In this document: positions 12,401 to 24,400 of the stretch, piece by piece
Layout: each line of letters begins with the position of its first letter
Position numbering within the stretch: position 1 is the stretch's first letter
Origin: Diplolepis rosae
Taxonomy: Eukaryota > Arthropoda > Insecta > Hymenoptera > Diplolepididae
Direction: 5' to 3'
Length of the DNA: 64,000 nt
NCBI GenBank assembly: GCA_030998225.1
Contig: JAPYXD010000723.1
Location: 24,507,501 to 24,571,500, forward strand
Program-made: the position numbers and the translations under genes
Notes under the pieces: model-generated
Database searches by the model: none
Told to the model about the DNA's origin: nothing
What the model saw: only the letters and a program-made list of their open reading frames with translations

Positions 12401-15400
12401 TATTAAATACTGAATTCAAACTGGATTGTTAATTGTAAAATTGTGTTCTTACTGTTTTGAAATCGAAAATTTTGACCTCAAATTCATATCAAGCGACCAG
12501 AAAATCCTTAGAAAACGAATCAATCTATTTTTTTTTTAAATCCAAGGCCATGGATCAATCGAAGTTGACAGACGTTCTCTATCGTGTTCTGTAGTATTTT
12601 CAAGAATATCAGAAAGATATTTTGTAAAGTAAAAAAGTTATCTTACACGAAATTTTACTGGAATTTGGTCATGTGATCTGGTTGATCCATGGCCTTCAAA
12701 AATCGCCTGGATCTGGTTTTGAACCTTTCACTTTTCAGTAAAAAAAAAGAAAAGTTTTTTGTAAGTACAACGCTGGGAATTTCAGATTATAATCTGAAAG
12801 TACTACAGTATCATATTCTACAATTGGACAGGAGAAAACTATTGTTTTACAGTAGTTATTATTCATTGAAAAATTTTACTTGTGCGGAAGAAAACGACTT
12901 ACCGGATTTACTTTTTATTCAAAAACATCGGTTGACAAAAATGTTGAAATAAGAAAACGCAAATAAAATTATGAATGGAAATTGATGAATTGGGCAATTA
13001 ATTACGAAAAATGTAATAAGTCGAAAGCTATACAATTAATAGTTATAGTTAATAATATTATTTTCTCGCGTGGATAATAATTACAATACATTCCTTGAAG
13101 TAACCATAAATATGACAGTTTTCTCATGTGACGTCACTCGAGACATGTAAGCAATTTCACACTGAACAAATTTTAATTTTATATTTGACTGTTACGGTCG
13201 ACCTAACGAGTTATAATTTCCTGCTAAAAACTAGCAGTTAGGTATTTGTATCTTGAGAAAAATCCCAGAAAGCTCAAGGATAACCGCAAGAAGGTATTTA
13301 TAAACTTTTTCAAAACTTTTAATTATATTTCAAGGAGTATCTTGAGTATTACGGTTGTTTTTTGAATTTTGTACGCACACAATTTTTTTTTCCAATTATG
13401 ATTTCTTTCATAAGAAAATGCGTGCAATGGCTTTGATTGGCCCTCATTATCTATTATTACCTAAATTTTGAGTTTTAATAAGTTTTTTTCACGTGTGAGA
13501 TGGCTTATTTACAAAAAGCCTGCAAATATAACCGTTATGGTCGAAATGTAAAAATCCAAAGGGCATACTTTTAAGGGCTATAACATGGTTCGTGTTAAAC
13601 AAAATGTAGATTTTCATGAATAAACATGATTCTGCTTTAATTATCTTGAAATGCACATTTTTCTTTAGAACCTTTTCTTATTTCGTCATAGTGTTTAAGC
13701 ATATAAAAAGCATATGAAAATGTGGATCTGGACAAACTGACTTCATTGAAAATCGAACATTCAAACTTCAATTACTTTTGATTCAGAGAATAAATCTATT
13801 AAGGACCATTTATGAAGTATACTTTACACTTTAATTTGGATTGAAATTAATTAAAATTTTATTATATTATCAATCAAAGAAAATTGAATAACTAATGAAT
13901 ATTCAATTATTTATGGAAATTATTATTCAAACAAGTTTAATACAAAAAACATGGGAAAAAACTATAGCGAAAATGAAGATTAATTAATAATAATTCACCT
14001 GTTGCACTTTAGTTAAGTGGTGTCGTACAATTGAAACTAGAGTCAAAAATGTTACCTCAGTACAACAACGAACATTAATGTTAATAATATTGAGTGTATA
14101 AATAATTCCATTTCAGTTCATAAGTATATTATTCTATTTTTTGTTTTCAGACATTTTAAATGAATACATACTCAGATGTTATGGAACAAAGGTGTCAGGA
14201 CTGATGGTTGTGGATGTGCTAGCTATCTACGAGGCAATAAAAAAACTGCCTATTTGGTTTATAATTACGGTTTAGCGGGTATTTGAGAAAATTGGACTGG
14301 AGAAATTCAGATTAGTCAAGCAAAATCACTTTATATTAATTTTTGCTTATTTAGTGAATGTATTTATTGCAATCCGGTGTATTTTTTGCAAATAATTTGT
14401 TCCAGTGTAATCAAACTATTAATTTTACAGCTTAAAAAAAATTAGCTAAAGGGAAATTCTGTTAAATTTTAGAATATAAAAAATATTCAACTTTAAAAAT
14501 CAAAGTTTATAACCTCAATAGGAGATAAATGTAACCTTCGATCGATTGTTAAAATAGGAATTGATGTCAGAAAGGATGAAAGAATATTTCACGTCCTGAA
14601 ATTCAGGTGACAATCGGAAATAATTGTAAGTTGCCGCAGTTCGTCGAGAATCATACCATACCGTGATTGGTCCATTCAATAACAGACGTCATTCGATACT
14701 CTTCCGGTACACGTCTGCCGGAAAGGGGAAGTTCCCTTCCCTTCGAATGGCTTAATAATATGTTGCATCCGCGTTCTGATGACAAACGAACCTCCATTCA
14801 TCCTAGATCTTGATCTCAGAAAACTATTTTCTAAAACCAAAATTGTCGGGTTTTAAAGCATCAGTCGATTTATACGCTTCAATCACTAATGCAAGCTGTC
14901 ATTTTTAATCCGAATTTTATTTCTAAAACTTGTTTATTGCAATTTTATTTTTTTTCTATAAGGAGAAAAATGGATTGTAAAATTTAATATCCAGATCCAG
15001 TGACTATATGACAGCCATTTAAATTATAAAAAGTATAATCTTAATTATAAGCGGTATAATTTCAGAACATAGAAAAAATTGAAGGTTATATCACTTATAA
15101 TATGGATTATACTTCTCATAATCTAGATTATACTGTATTAAATTTTATAATCCAATTTTCTCCGTATATATACTTATTCGATTTGAAAAATAAAAATTTT
15201 ACCTCCGCTTCAAAATATTGTACACTACCGGTCAGAATTGTGGGACCACCTGTTTTTCGATGATTGTTTAAATTATCTTAATTTTAATTCTGTAAGTGAT
15301 GAAATTTGTACTCTTGATAATGTGAAAGCCATCAAAATTATCTTTAAAATTAGTTTGGAATGAAGTCGTTTCGTTGAATTTTGAAGAAGGTATTGCAAAA

Positions 15401-18400
15401 AAAAGTCCAAATCTCAATGTTTTCTTAAATTTAAAATAACTTTCGAAACAATCAACATTTTTTAATGTTCTTAGGCTTATTTTAAAGCTAAGATTCTACA
15501 GAATCCTAGTAAATTGTCATTATAAATCTATGATTTTTTTCTTCTATAATGCAAAGAGTTGAAATTGTAACAAAAAAGTAGGGAAATTTCGAAAACATTT
15601 CATCTGTAGGTAAATCATAATAAAAATCATATTAATATATATTTTAAAGGGATTCAATATAAGATTCTTGATTATATGTTCTATATATCTTATAAAAATG
15701 TTTTTCTCAGCAAAAGTAATATTGGAATTTTTCAAATTTTTTTATTTGAACTTTAACCTTGAGCAGTATGTAAGAAAAAAATTACACATCAATTCCAAAA
15801 ATTGGGTTCGATTTTGTAGAAATTTAGCTCTAAAATTAGTCCAAGAACATTAAAAAATGTTGATTATATCGAAAGTTATTCAAAATTTGAGAAAGCATTG
15901 AAATTTTGACTTTTTCTGCAATAACTTCTTCACAAATTAACAAAACGAATTCATGCTGGGATCATTTTATGAAGAATTTTGATAGCTTTGAATTTAATTT
16001 ATAGAACAAATTTTTTCACTCACATAATTCAAATTAGGATAATTTAAGCAATTATCGAAAAAGAGGTGGTCCCAGAATTCTGACCGGTACTGTATGTATT
16101 TACAATAATATAGTTTATTGGTTGGTTAATAAACATAAATAAAGATTGCATGGCAGGGCACACAGTTGGGGGAAGGAAAAAAGTTTTCGCCGCACTAGAA
16201 GCTGCTCGCAACGCTCCAAAAATAATGACAGGTTACGTGTTTGTGGAGACTTACTTGTTGATTCGCAACAAAAATGCAAATATTATTATTTATATTGTTT
16301 GTTTTCTATGCTTGGGCAGTTAAGACCGATACTTGTGTCAGTGCTTAACATGCGTGGATCCCTTTTTTTGGGCTGTCACCTTGACGAAGTCCTTCTCTTG
16401 GCTATGCCAAAAAAGGACGGGTGAGGAGGTTTAGTGGATGGCCTTCAGGCCATGGAGGTGTAGTGCCCCGATGAATCGGTGAAAAAATGCAGGGGGCTCT
16501 ATAAACGGGCATCTTCCCAGTTACATGAGGGATACTCTATAAACGGGTTTATTCCAAGATGAATGAGCGGTACGCTACAGACGCGTTTATCCCCATGAAT
16601 TGTGAAGGACGTATGTCCCAGGCGGCGGCGCTGAGCATGCGTCTGCGAGTGTCTGAGAAGAGTAAATTAATTGAATGTAGCTGGTTGAATGAAAACGCCG
16701 CGTGACTATGATAAATGTCCTTCGAACGCGAGAAAAGATCCTATAAACGGGCTCTCTCCTGCATGGAGTTTAGGGTAAATTGGTAAATGGGATCTCCTAG
16801 GAGGACACTGTAAAACCTCCGCAGTCTGTGTCTAAGAACAGCCCAACTGATCGTTCCCGTATGGCGCCCTACTCGGAGTGCCCCGCCGCCGAATGGTGTC
16901 TTTCCCGACCCATAAGGAGGCGAGACTGATGTGAGCTCAGCTCTGCCAGGGTGGTGTGCCATGCGGTATCAGGAACTAGCCCCTTCGGGACCTTGATCAG
17001 GAAGTGCGTATTGAACACAGACATCGGAGTCTGTGTTGCCCCGAGCGAGTTCGATTCGTCCGTGCATTCCAGGACCGGCTAAGCGGAGGTTGGGCCTCAG
17101 GGAACTGGGGTAGGACTGCGGTCTCAGGGTATACCCGTTCCCAACTATTCCGACCCGCTCCTCTACGCACGATGCACTGATGAAACTATTTATGGATAAA
17201 AAAACAAAAAGCATGGGAAAAAACGTGGGTCATAAAGAATGTGAGACTCTTTCGGGAGATGGGAGATTGAAAGATATCCTCCAGCTCCTGGAGGATTAAA
17301 CTGAAAAACTGGAGAAGCTGGGCTTGTCCCTTAAAGTGATCCAAAGCCGGATGCGTCAAAACACTCCGATCACTATCAAAACAAGTGTTGCAGAGACTGC
17401 CTAGGTTTTGGACAGCTCCTTCTACAGTCATATGTGTTTATTGCAAAGCGGGGTGGAAATCCAGAAGAGACTGGAATTCCACCCCACCTCCAGGAAGATG
17501 GAGATTTTCCGGAAACCCAGATCAGCGTCTCTGGGAGATACCCCTGAAACGAAGTCCAAGGGGGAGAAGAGGGAAGCATCCTCTTTCTCCAGGAACGGAT
17601 AGCAAAAAAAAGGAAGGATGGTTCCTCGCCCTCCTATTCTGAGGCCACTAGGAGCCCGGCCCCTAAGGAGATTGGGGAATGGCAACTGGTGGAAGAGAAA
17701 AAAAAAGATAAAAAAAAAGCACAGAGAGGGAAGAAGTGAAGGAGGCACAAAAGGAAAAAAGAAAGACTCCAAAGCGTTCTCCAGCCGCCAGGTCGGGCGA
17801 TGCTATCGGGGTATCGATGAAGGATGGACAGGCCCATGACGAGATCCTGAGGGTAATGAAGGCCAGAGTGAACCCCTTGGATGCGGGTCCAGAAGTCCTG
17901 ACCGTTCGAACGACGTGGAAGGATGAGATCCTTCTGGTTCTGAAAAAGGGGGGCGATGTCTTGGCCTTTGAACAGGCGCACGATCGGGCAGTAGGAGAAA
18001 AGACTGAAGTTAGGTCTTTGGTCTCAAAGAGGTCCCTCGAAATCAGGGACCTCGACGAGACCGTGGCAAAGGAGGAAGTTGTTGTTGCGCTCTGTATTGC
18101 GATGGGCAAGCCCGACCTCGGGGATCCCTGCAAGCTGTACAAACGGTTCGATAGTTTACAGGCTGCGGCGGTCCAGATGGCCGAGGCGGACGCCCAAAGT
18201 TTGCTCCGACTCAAAAAGTTGCGGGTCGGATGGCTAAACTGCTGCAATAGGGAGCATGCCGAGGTTGTCCGGTGCTGCAGGTGACAGGGATATGGCCATG
18301 ACACGCGTGGCTGCACGCGCCCTAGCAGGAATGATGCTTGCTGGAGGTACAGAGACGTGACGCACAGGGCCAAGGAGTGTACGGCCCCCACCCCCATAGG

Positions 18401-21400
18401 CACCTGACATGCACAGATAGGAGCAAAAAAGATGTCGCCCATGTTTTTAGGAGCGGCTACTGCCCAGCGTTTTGGGCAGAGCTCCGGAGGTTGAGGGGTG
18501 GAAAGTGAAGTTCCTACAACTCAACCTCGGGAGGGGTGGAAAGCCTAAGACCTCCTGATGCCAGCGTTGCCAACGGTCGAGACAAAAAGTCAGGAGCTTT
18601 TTATCAGGAGACTTAACAAAAAATCAGGAGATTTATAAAAATTATGAATTAGTCTTAAAATAATTAAAATACTCTTAAATAATATAATTTCATTATATAA
18701 AAGCAAAATGACATGAAATGAAGCATTTTTCAGTTGTAAACATCATTCTTTCACATTTTTCAACCAATGAGATCGCGGATTCGTCAGCCACCTTAAATTT
18801 TCTCGCGGGAAAATTTCAAATTCTCTTGACGCGAAAATGATTATTAATTTTGAAATAATAAACAATGCAATCCTACGTCGAGGAGAATAGGGTAATTGAG
18901 GAATAGGGGAACAGCATTTAACCAATGAGATGATCGCCTGGGGTTCGTGCGACGACAGTTGCATTGGTTAAATCCTGTTCCCCTATTCCTCTATAGGCTC
19001 CTGTGCACTTTGCTCAAGTGCCGAAAAAAAATCAGGTGACTTTAAAGAAAATCAGTATATCAGTAGCCACTCTCAAAAATCAGTAGGACTCCTGAAAATC
19101 AGTAGCAATGGTAATGATGCCTGATGCAGACGGCTAGGGAGAGAAGGGCTGACGTATTGCTCATTAGTAAACAGTACAAATGGTTCGAAAACTCTGCCTG
19201 ATTCCAGGATGCATCAAGGAAGGCCGGGATCCTTGAGTGTAACCCCGACTATGGCATCGCAGACTTTCTCGAGATTGGCGCAGAGTTCGTTTAGGTGGAG
19301 GTGGCGAAGATGCCCCCCTGGATACGAGGGGAATACTGATCGGTGAGATGGTCGCCAGAAATGACCTGACGGTGCTGAACACCAGTCCGGAAATGACATT
19401 CAGGCGAGAGGCCGGGGGTTGATTATTGACCTCATGATTTCTTATTGTACAAGTAAAAAAGGAATTTCTGAAAATCAGAAGATATCTGATTGAATTTTAA
19501 TAAGTCGCTTACTGATTGGTGGCTTCGTGGTGGATTTGCTGAATTTTATCATATTGTATACTAATAAATAATTTTCGTTTGGAAATTATACCTTGACTTG
19601 CTGAATTATAGTAAAAATTTCTGAATTGTAACAGTAGACTTTCCGGATTTCAGAATTTTCCACTCTGAGATTTAGAATTCTATTCATAATCTTAGAAAAT
19701 GGCTTATTGATGTCGAGAAAGCTCTTTACCAAACGTTAGCAAGTGGTCTTCTAGATTTTAGAATATTTGTTTAGTGCCTCAATAAAAAGAAAAGTATTTT
19801 TTTGGGTGCACTTATTCGTTTTTTTAATCTATTATACATTGCTTATTATTTTCCCCGGCGGATTGTTGCATAATTTTATTTTTAAAAAACCTAATTGCCA
19901 CCGGATGGAGTTTAAACCCCGGACGCTGAAACACGATCGCATCTGAACCACTACGCTAGTCTACGCTTAGACTACGGGTTCTCAAAAAAGAATATAAACA
20001 TTTTTGCTGCTTGATATGCTAAAAATTAGAACATTTTTGCCGCTCTTGAGCATTTTCATGCCTAAATAACAGTAAGTACTTTGCTCTGAATTTCAGTATG
20101 CTCCACGCTGAGTTTTACGAAGCAGTGATCCCAGAACGTGGGAGCTGGCGGCCCTCACCATAGATGCCTCGATCTCATTGTGTCTTCTTCATTCAACCAA
20201 CCTATGGCAGTCGAGCGAGGAAGAAGCCATGAGCTGGTGGGGTCTATGGTGGACGTCACCAGCTCTCACGTTCTGGCATCACTGTTACGAAGTGATATGC
20301 TAAAAATTAGAACATTTTTGCTGCTCTTGAGCATTTTCATGCTTAAATAACAGTAAGTCGTTTACTCTGAATTTCAGTATGGTCCACGCTGAATTTTATG
20401 AAGTGATATGCTAAAAATTAAGATATATCAACTAATTTCGAGGATTTTCCTTCACTGGTTTTTAGCATCTTCATGTTTCTATAAAACAGAATAGAATTTG
20501 CTTGTCGACAGCAATAGCCTACTAATTTACAGGATACCGTATATTTATTTTCATTAAGTTAAATCTAGCAATGGGCTTACTTCACTTTAGCAGAAGATTT
20601 TCTAAAATTTAGTACTTTTTCGCTAACATGTAGTAATTTTTGTACCGTTCAGTCGAATTGCTGAAATCTAGAAAGCACTTTCTGATATGTTATGGTTTAT
20701 ATTTCCCCAATGCAGGTGGTTGACACGCGAAGAATGTTTTTGAGATGGTGTATAGTTATGCAAATGTACCCCCTCAAGGCTGCTTTCAGGTACTGGAAGC
20801 ACTTTTTCAGTATGTACCATATTTTAGAAAAAATATTGTGTGTGCTACGGAGCTGGGCCGTTTGTGGAAATCAACCGATATTTCAATCCTCGTTTCCACC
20901 TTGGGCGCGCCCTCAGTTACGACTCAGCCTGAAAACATCGGTCCTCGACCTAAAAACAGCGCCTCAGCATCTAGCTACACAATCCAATATTTTGACATTA
21001 TATTTAAAACTTTCAACAATATCCTGAATACAATTTACAAAACAAAAATTTGCGTTTCGAAGAAAAGGTGGGTAGACCCGGCCTACCATGAAAAAAGGTA
21101 AGTAGGCTGGGCCTCAATAGCCTTCATACAATCTCAGCCCTGCTTGACCATGAAACTAGCGAAAAAAACTTATAAGCGAAGACTGGTTTGGTCACGTGAT
21201 CCCCTTGTAGCATGCCCTTAACACGGAGAATATACGTTACATGAATTATATAATTAGAGAAATAATTTTAAAATTTTTTTTATGCAAATGATTTTGTTTC
21301 TTAACTTTTCTTTGTATTTTACATAGTTTGACTAAAAAATTGAATATCATTTTTAATTAATTAACGTTCTGCAAATGTCGTATATTTGTTACTTTATTTT

Positions 21401-24400
21401 GTAGAAATATTTAAATACTATCAGAACTCAAGATTGAAAAATTTGAATTTTTCAAATAATAGTTCCAATTGTAGTATAATAATTTACTTGTTGAAACTTA
21501 GCATTATTCGAATCTGTATTATTGATTGATTGTATTAAATGACTTTTTATCATCATTCTTAGAAAGATTATTAAAGCATTTCTTTTAGATACCTGCAGTT
21601 TAATTATAAGCGGATCCCAAGGCTTGAAAGCCTTTCGAGCTTATTCTATCTTTTTTTTTTATTTTCAGCTCTTAAGTTTCCTCTATTCCACTTGAGTAGC
21701 TGTAATACCGAGCATTTATGGGTATACGATTAATTAACAGCGTGTGTTAGTTAAGCACGATTATTTGAAAGGATCTTTATGTCAGGCTTCAAAAGCTTTA
21801 ATCACCTGACCTAATTTTTTGCACGTTATGTCCAAAAAGTGATTCTCATAGAAAGAAAAAAATATCAACATTTTTTAGATCAGAAATATATATTTGAGTT
21901 TTATTTCAATTATTTATTTAAGGCCATGGAACAACCAGACCATATGATCGATATGCTGATTATTGTGTCTGTAAACTTCTGTCCATGCAAAATAAGATAA
22001 ATAAGATAAATAAATAAGATGTCAAGACTTGACAAACCTTCCTTAGTGTCTATTCCTTGATCTCACAAATTGTTGATTTGATATCTTACTTTGCATGGAA
22101 AAAAGTTTACAGACAAAAATAATCAGCATATCGATCATATGGTCTGGTTGTTCCATGGCCTTAATTTAATTCAAATTAAAAAAATTTTAATTGTTTCAAA
22201 ATTTGGGGGACTATAATGTTTCAACAATATTTTTCAATTGAAAAGTGTTAAGTGAGAATTAATTAAACTTTGATGCATTATTTTTTTATATGGCTCATAA
22301 AATACAAATGTTTAGAATTTAAAAATCCTGAAGTTAGAAGGCTCAATTTCATTTTAAAACAAATGTAACTATTGATTATATATGTTGAAAATGAATTAAT
22401 TCTAAAAATGTTCAAATCTGGTAATAGGTAATTTCAAGTATATTCAAAACTTTTGAATTTTTAAACAGCAAAACGAAATTACGCTATAAATTATAAGAGA
22501 ATACAAGTGAATCAATATTTCTCCTAGGGTCATATAATTATTAGAGATTAAAATATTTTGTAGTTAGTTATACTTTGAATATTTATGTTTAGTTAGAATA
22601 ACATTATATTTTGGTGGTGATCTTTAGGTAGTATAAACTATTGGTAGGAAAAATATAGTTATATTGACTATACAATTCTCTTAGTATTCTAAACATGGAA
22701 TTGTTAAATTTGATTTTAATGTGATTTTTTCAAAAATATTGACTGACCTCTCCACTGTAGACATCAGAAGCATATAGAAGATCAAAAGGTAGGGCTGCTA
22801 CGAGGTCGACTAAGAACCAACTCTTTAAGTAATTCACAGCTATGCTTTTACTGTTGCTGACGACCTCACCCTTCCTGTTCACGTACGTAGTTCGGAAGTT
22901 CAAAATGATATCTGCGAGAAGAAGAATCAAACTTGTTTATTGACTCTTCAAAAAATAGCTCCAGCATCTTCTAACTACTATTTGAGCATAAAACTAAGTT
23001 TTATCTTCGGAAGAAAACCTCATAGAGAGAATAAAAAATGGATTTCCGAATTTCTACATACAATAAGGGACATGGAAAAAACTGAAGGGCTATTTACTCA
23101 GGAATCGTTCAGTGACTGACGGTAAAAGAGCGCGAGAGAATTCGAAATATTCTCGAGAGCACAGAAAAACGCTAAGTATATATCAACTTTGGTGCATCTC
23201 GTTTGTTAATATCTTTGATAACAGTAACATTTATTAACTCTCGAGGACTCGCGCTATGAGCATTTCTTTTACGATTCAGGAATTTAAACCTGAATATTCC
23301 CAGAATCAAGAAAATTATAGATGAAAAAAAAGGGTTTTTAAAAATCTGAAGATGGAGTCAAAATGCAATTGGGAATAATATTGTGATAAAATAATTATTT
23401 CTCCTGTTACCAATTAGTATCACTATAATTATTTGTGATGTATTAAATGTTCAAGAATGAATCCAAATTAGTAAAATTCAAAAGTGTAGGATGAAGTATG
23501 AGAGTGTGCATTAAAGATTTCTAAAGATATATATTATTTCTCGCAGTATAATTATAAAAAAGCAATCTTTTATTCAATCACAAAAATACTAGAACTTTCC
23601 GTTTATTCTACTCTACGCATTAATCGAGAGTTGAGTAAACAGTGAGTCGCAAGACTCGTTCCATCAGCTATATATATTCACGCAGGAACGAATGAAAGTA
23701 ATCTGAGCCCTGGGCACACATAACAAATTTTTAATTTCAAAAACGCTATAATCCATAGCCGTGCGCTCTCTAAAATACAGCTGTGTGCACGAGAGCGCTC
23801 ATCTAGGGGTCTCTACTTTGTAATATTGAAATAGTTCGAATGCGCGACATTGGAATCGTTTCTATGTCGAATTAGCCAGTCTTGCTACGTAAGAATTGAT
23901 TTCCAGTAATTAGTCCATAGCGCTGTTACGTCATAATCACGTAAATGCGTACTTTATTCGAAGGTTCCACGGTTTACGTCAGGAACACATGTTCCTCGCT
24001 TAAGGTTGAATGTAAGTCCCATCCCCGTACAAATGGTAGAGTCCCGTGGGACGCCGTCGAGCTATGCTGTTTTGAAAAAATTTCATGGGCTCGCATGGTG
24101 CAAATTTTAGTGCGCTACTGGCTTAGAATTCGTAGTATATGTGTATACGTATAGTCACCAATGCTATGCCAGCGGCCGACTCGTAGATCGTGCAACACTG
24201 CAATTTAAACCTAACTGTGATATGCGTTTGAATAGCTGAATGTCAAAGGTTATTGTTAACAGTTAAATAAATGTCAGGTCAAGTGAGATGGAAAGGAAGA
24301 TTTATAAAGAACAAAACTTTAGACAATGAAGTGCGTCGAAATTCGGGACTGGTTGAAGCGAGAAAAAGAAAATATTCTGCCGGCAATTTCACGTATGCTT

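Larger units (their letters stand above)
16147..19435 (+). mobile_element. Degenerate R1/TRAS-like non-LTR retrotransposon, 5' part
   Basis: A GC-rich island begins abruptly at 16147. It has a leader with repeated CTATAAACGGG motifs, a broken gag ORF (about 17200-18412) with zinc-knuckle remnants, and the start of the ORF2 endonuclease (18508-18561, continued at 19128-19430). Reverse transcriptase is absent from this copy. A 558-bp hAT MITE interrupts ORF2. The family is inferred from gag layout and endonuclease motifs; another I/Jockey-superfamily clade is possible. Confidence 0.7.
11383..22747. other. Elk intron (11,365 bp) between S3 and S4 exons
   Basis: Contents: dispersed repeat pieces (11860-12065), MITEs at 12115-12270, 12544-12696, 14959-15166 and 15223-16092, the R1/TRAS-like element with its hAT insertion (16147-19435), a tRNA-like sequence near 19910, a diverged duplicated stretch with a hAT MITE (19985-20420), and a MITE at 21921-22162. 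The stretches 12700-14950, 20420-21900 and 22170-22747 hold no recognised gene or element. The ORF at 20745-21101 encodes nothing I recognise. Confidence 0.85.

Noticed and set aside
17663..18442. 259-aa minus-strand ORF as a gene
   Set aside because: It is the antisense of the gag ORF in a GC-rich retrotransposon, Ser/Pro-rich and without any domain.
20745..21101. 118-aa ORF near a GC-richer patch
   Set aside because: No family recognised; it overlaps another ORF in a different frame and shows no start or splice context. It may be retroelement debris.
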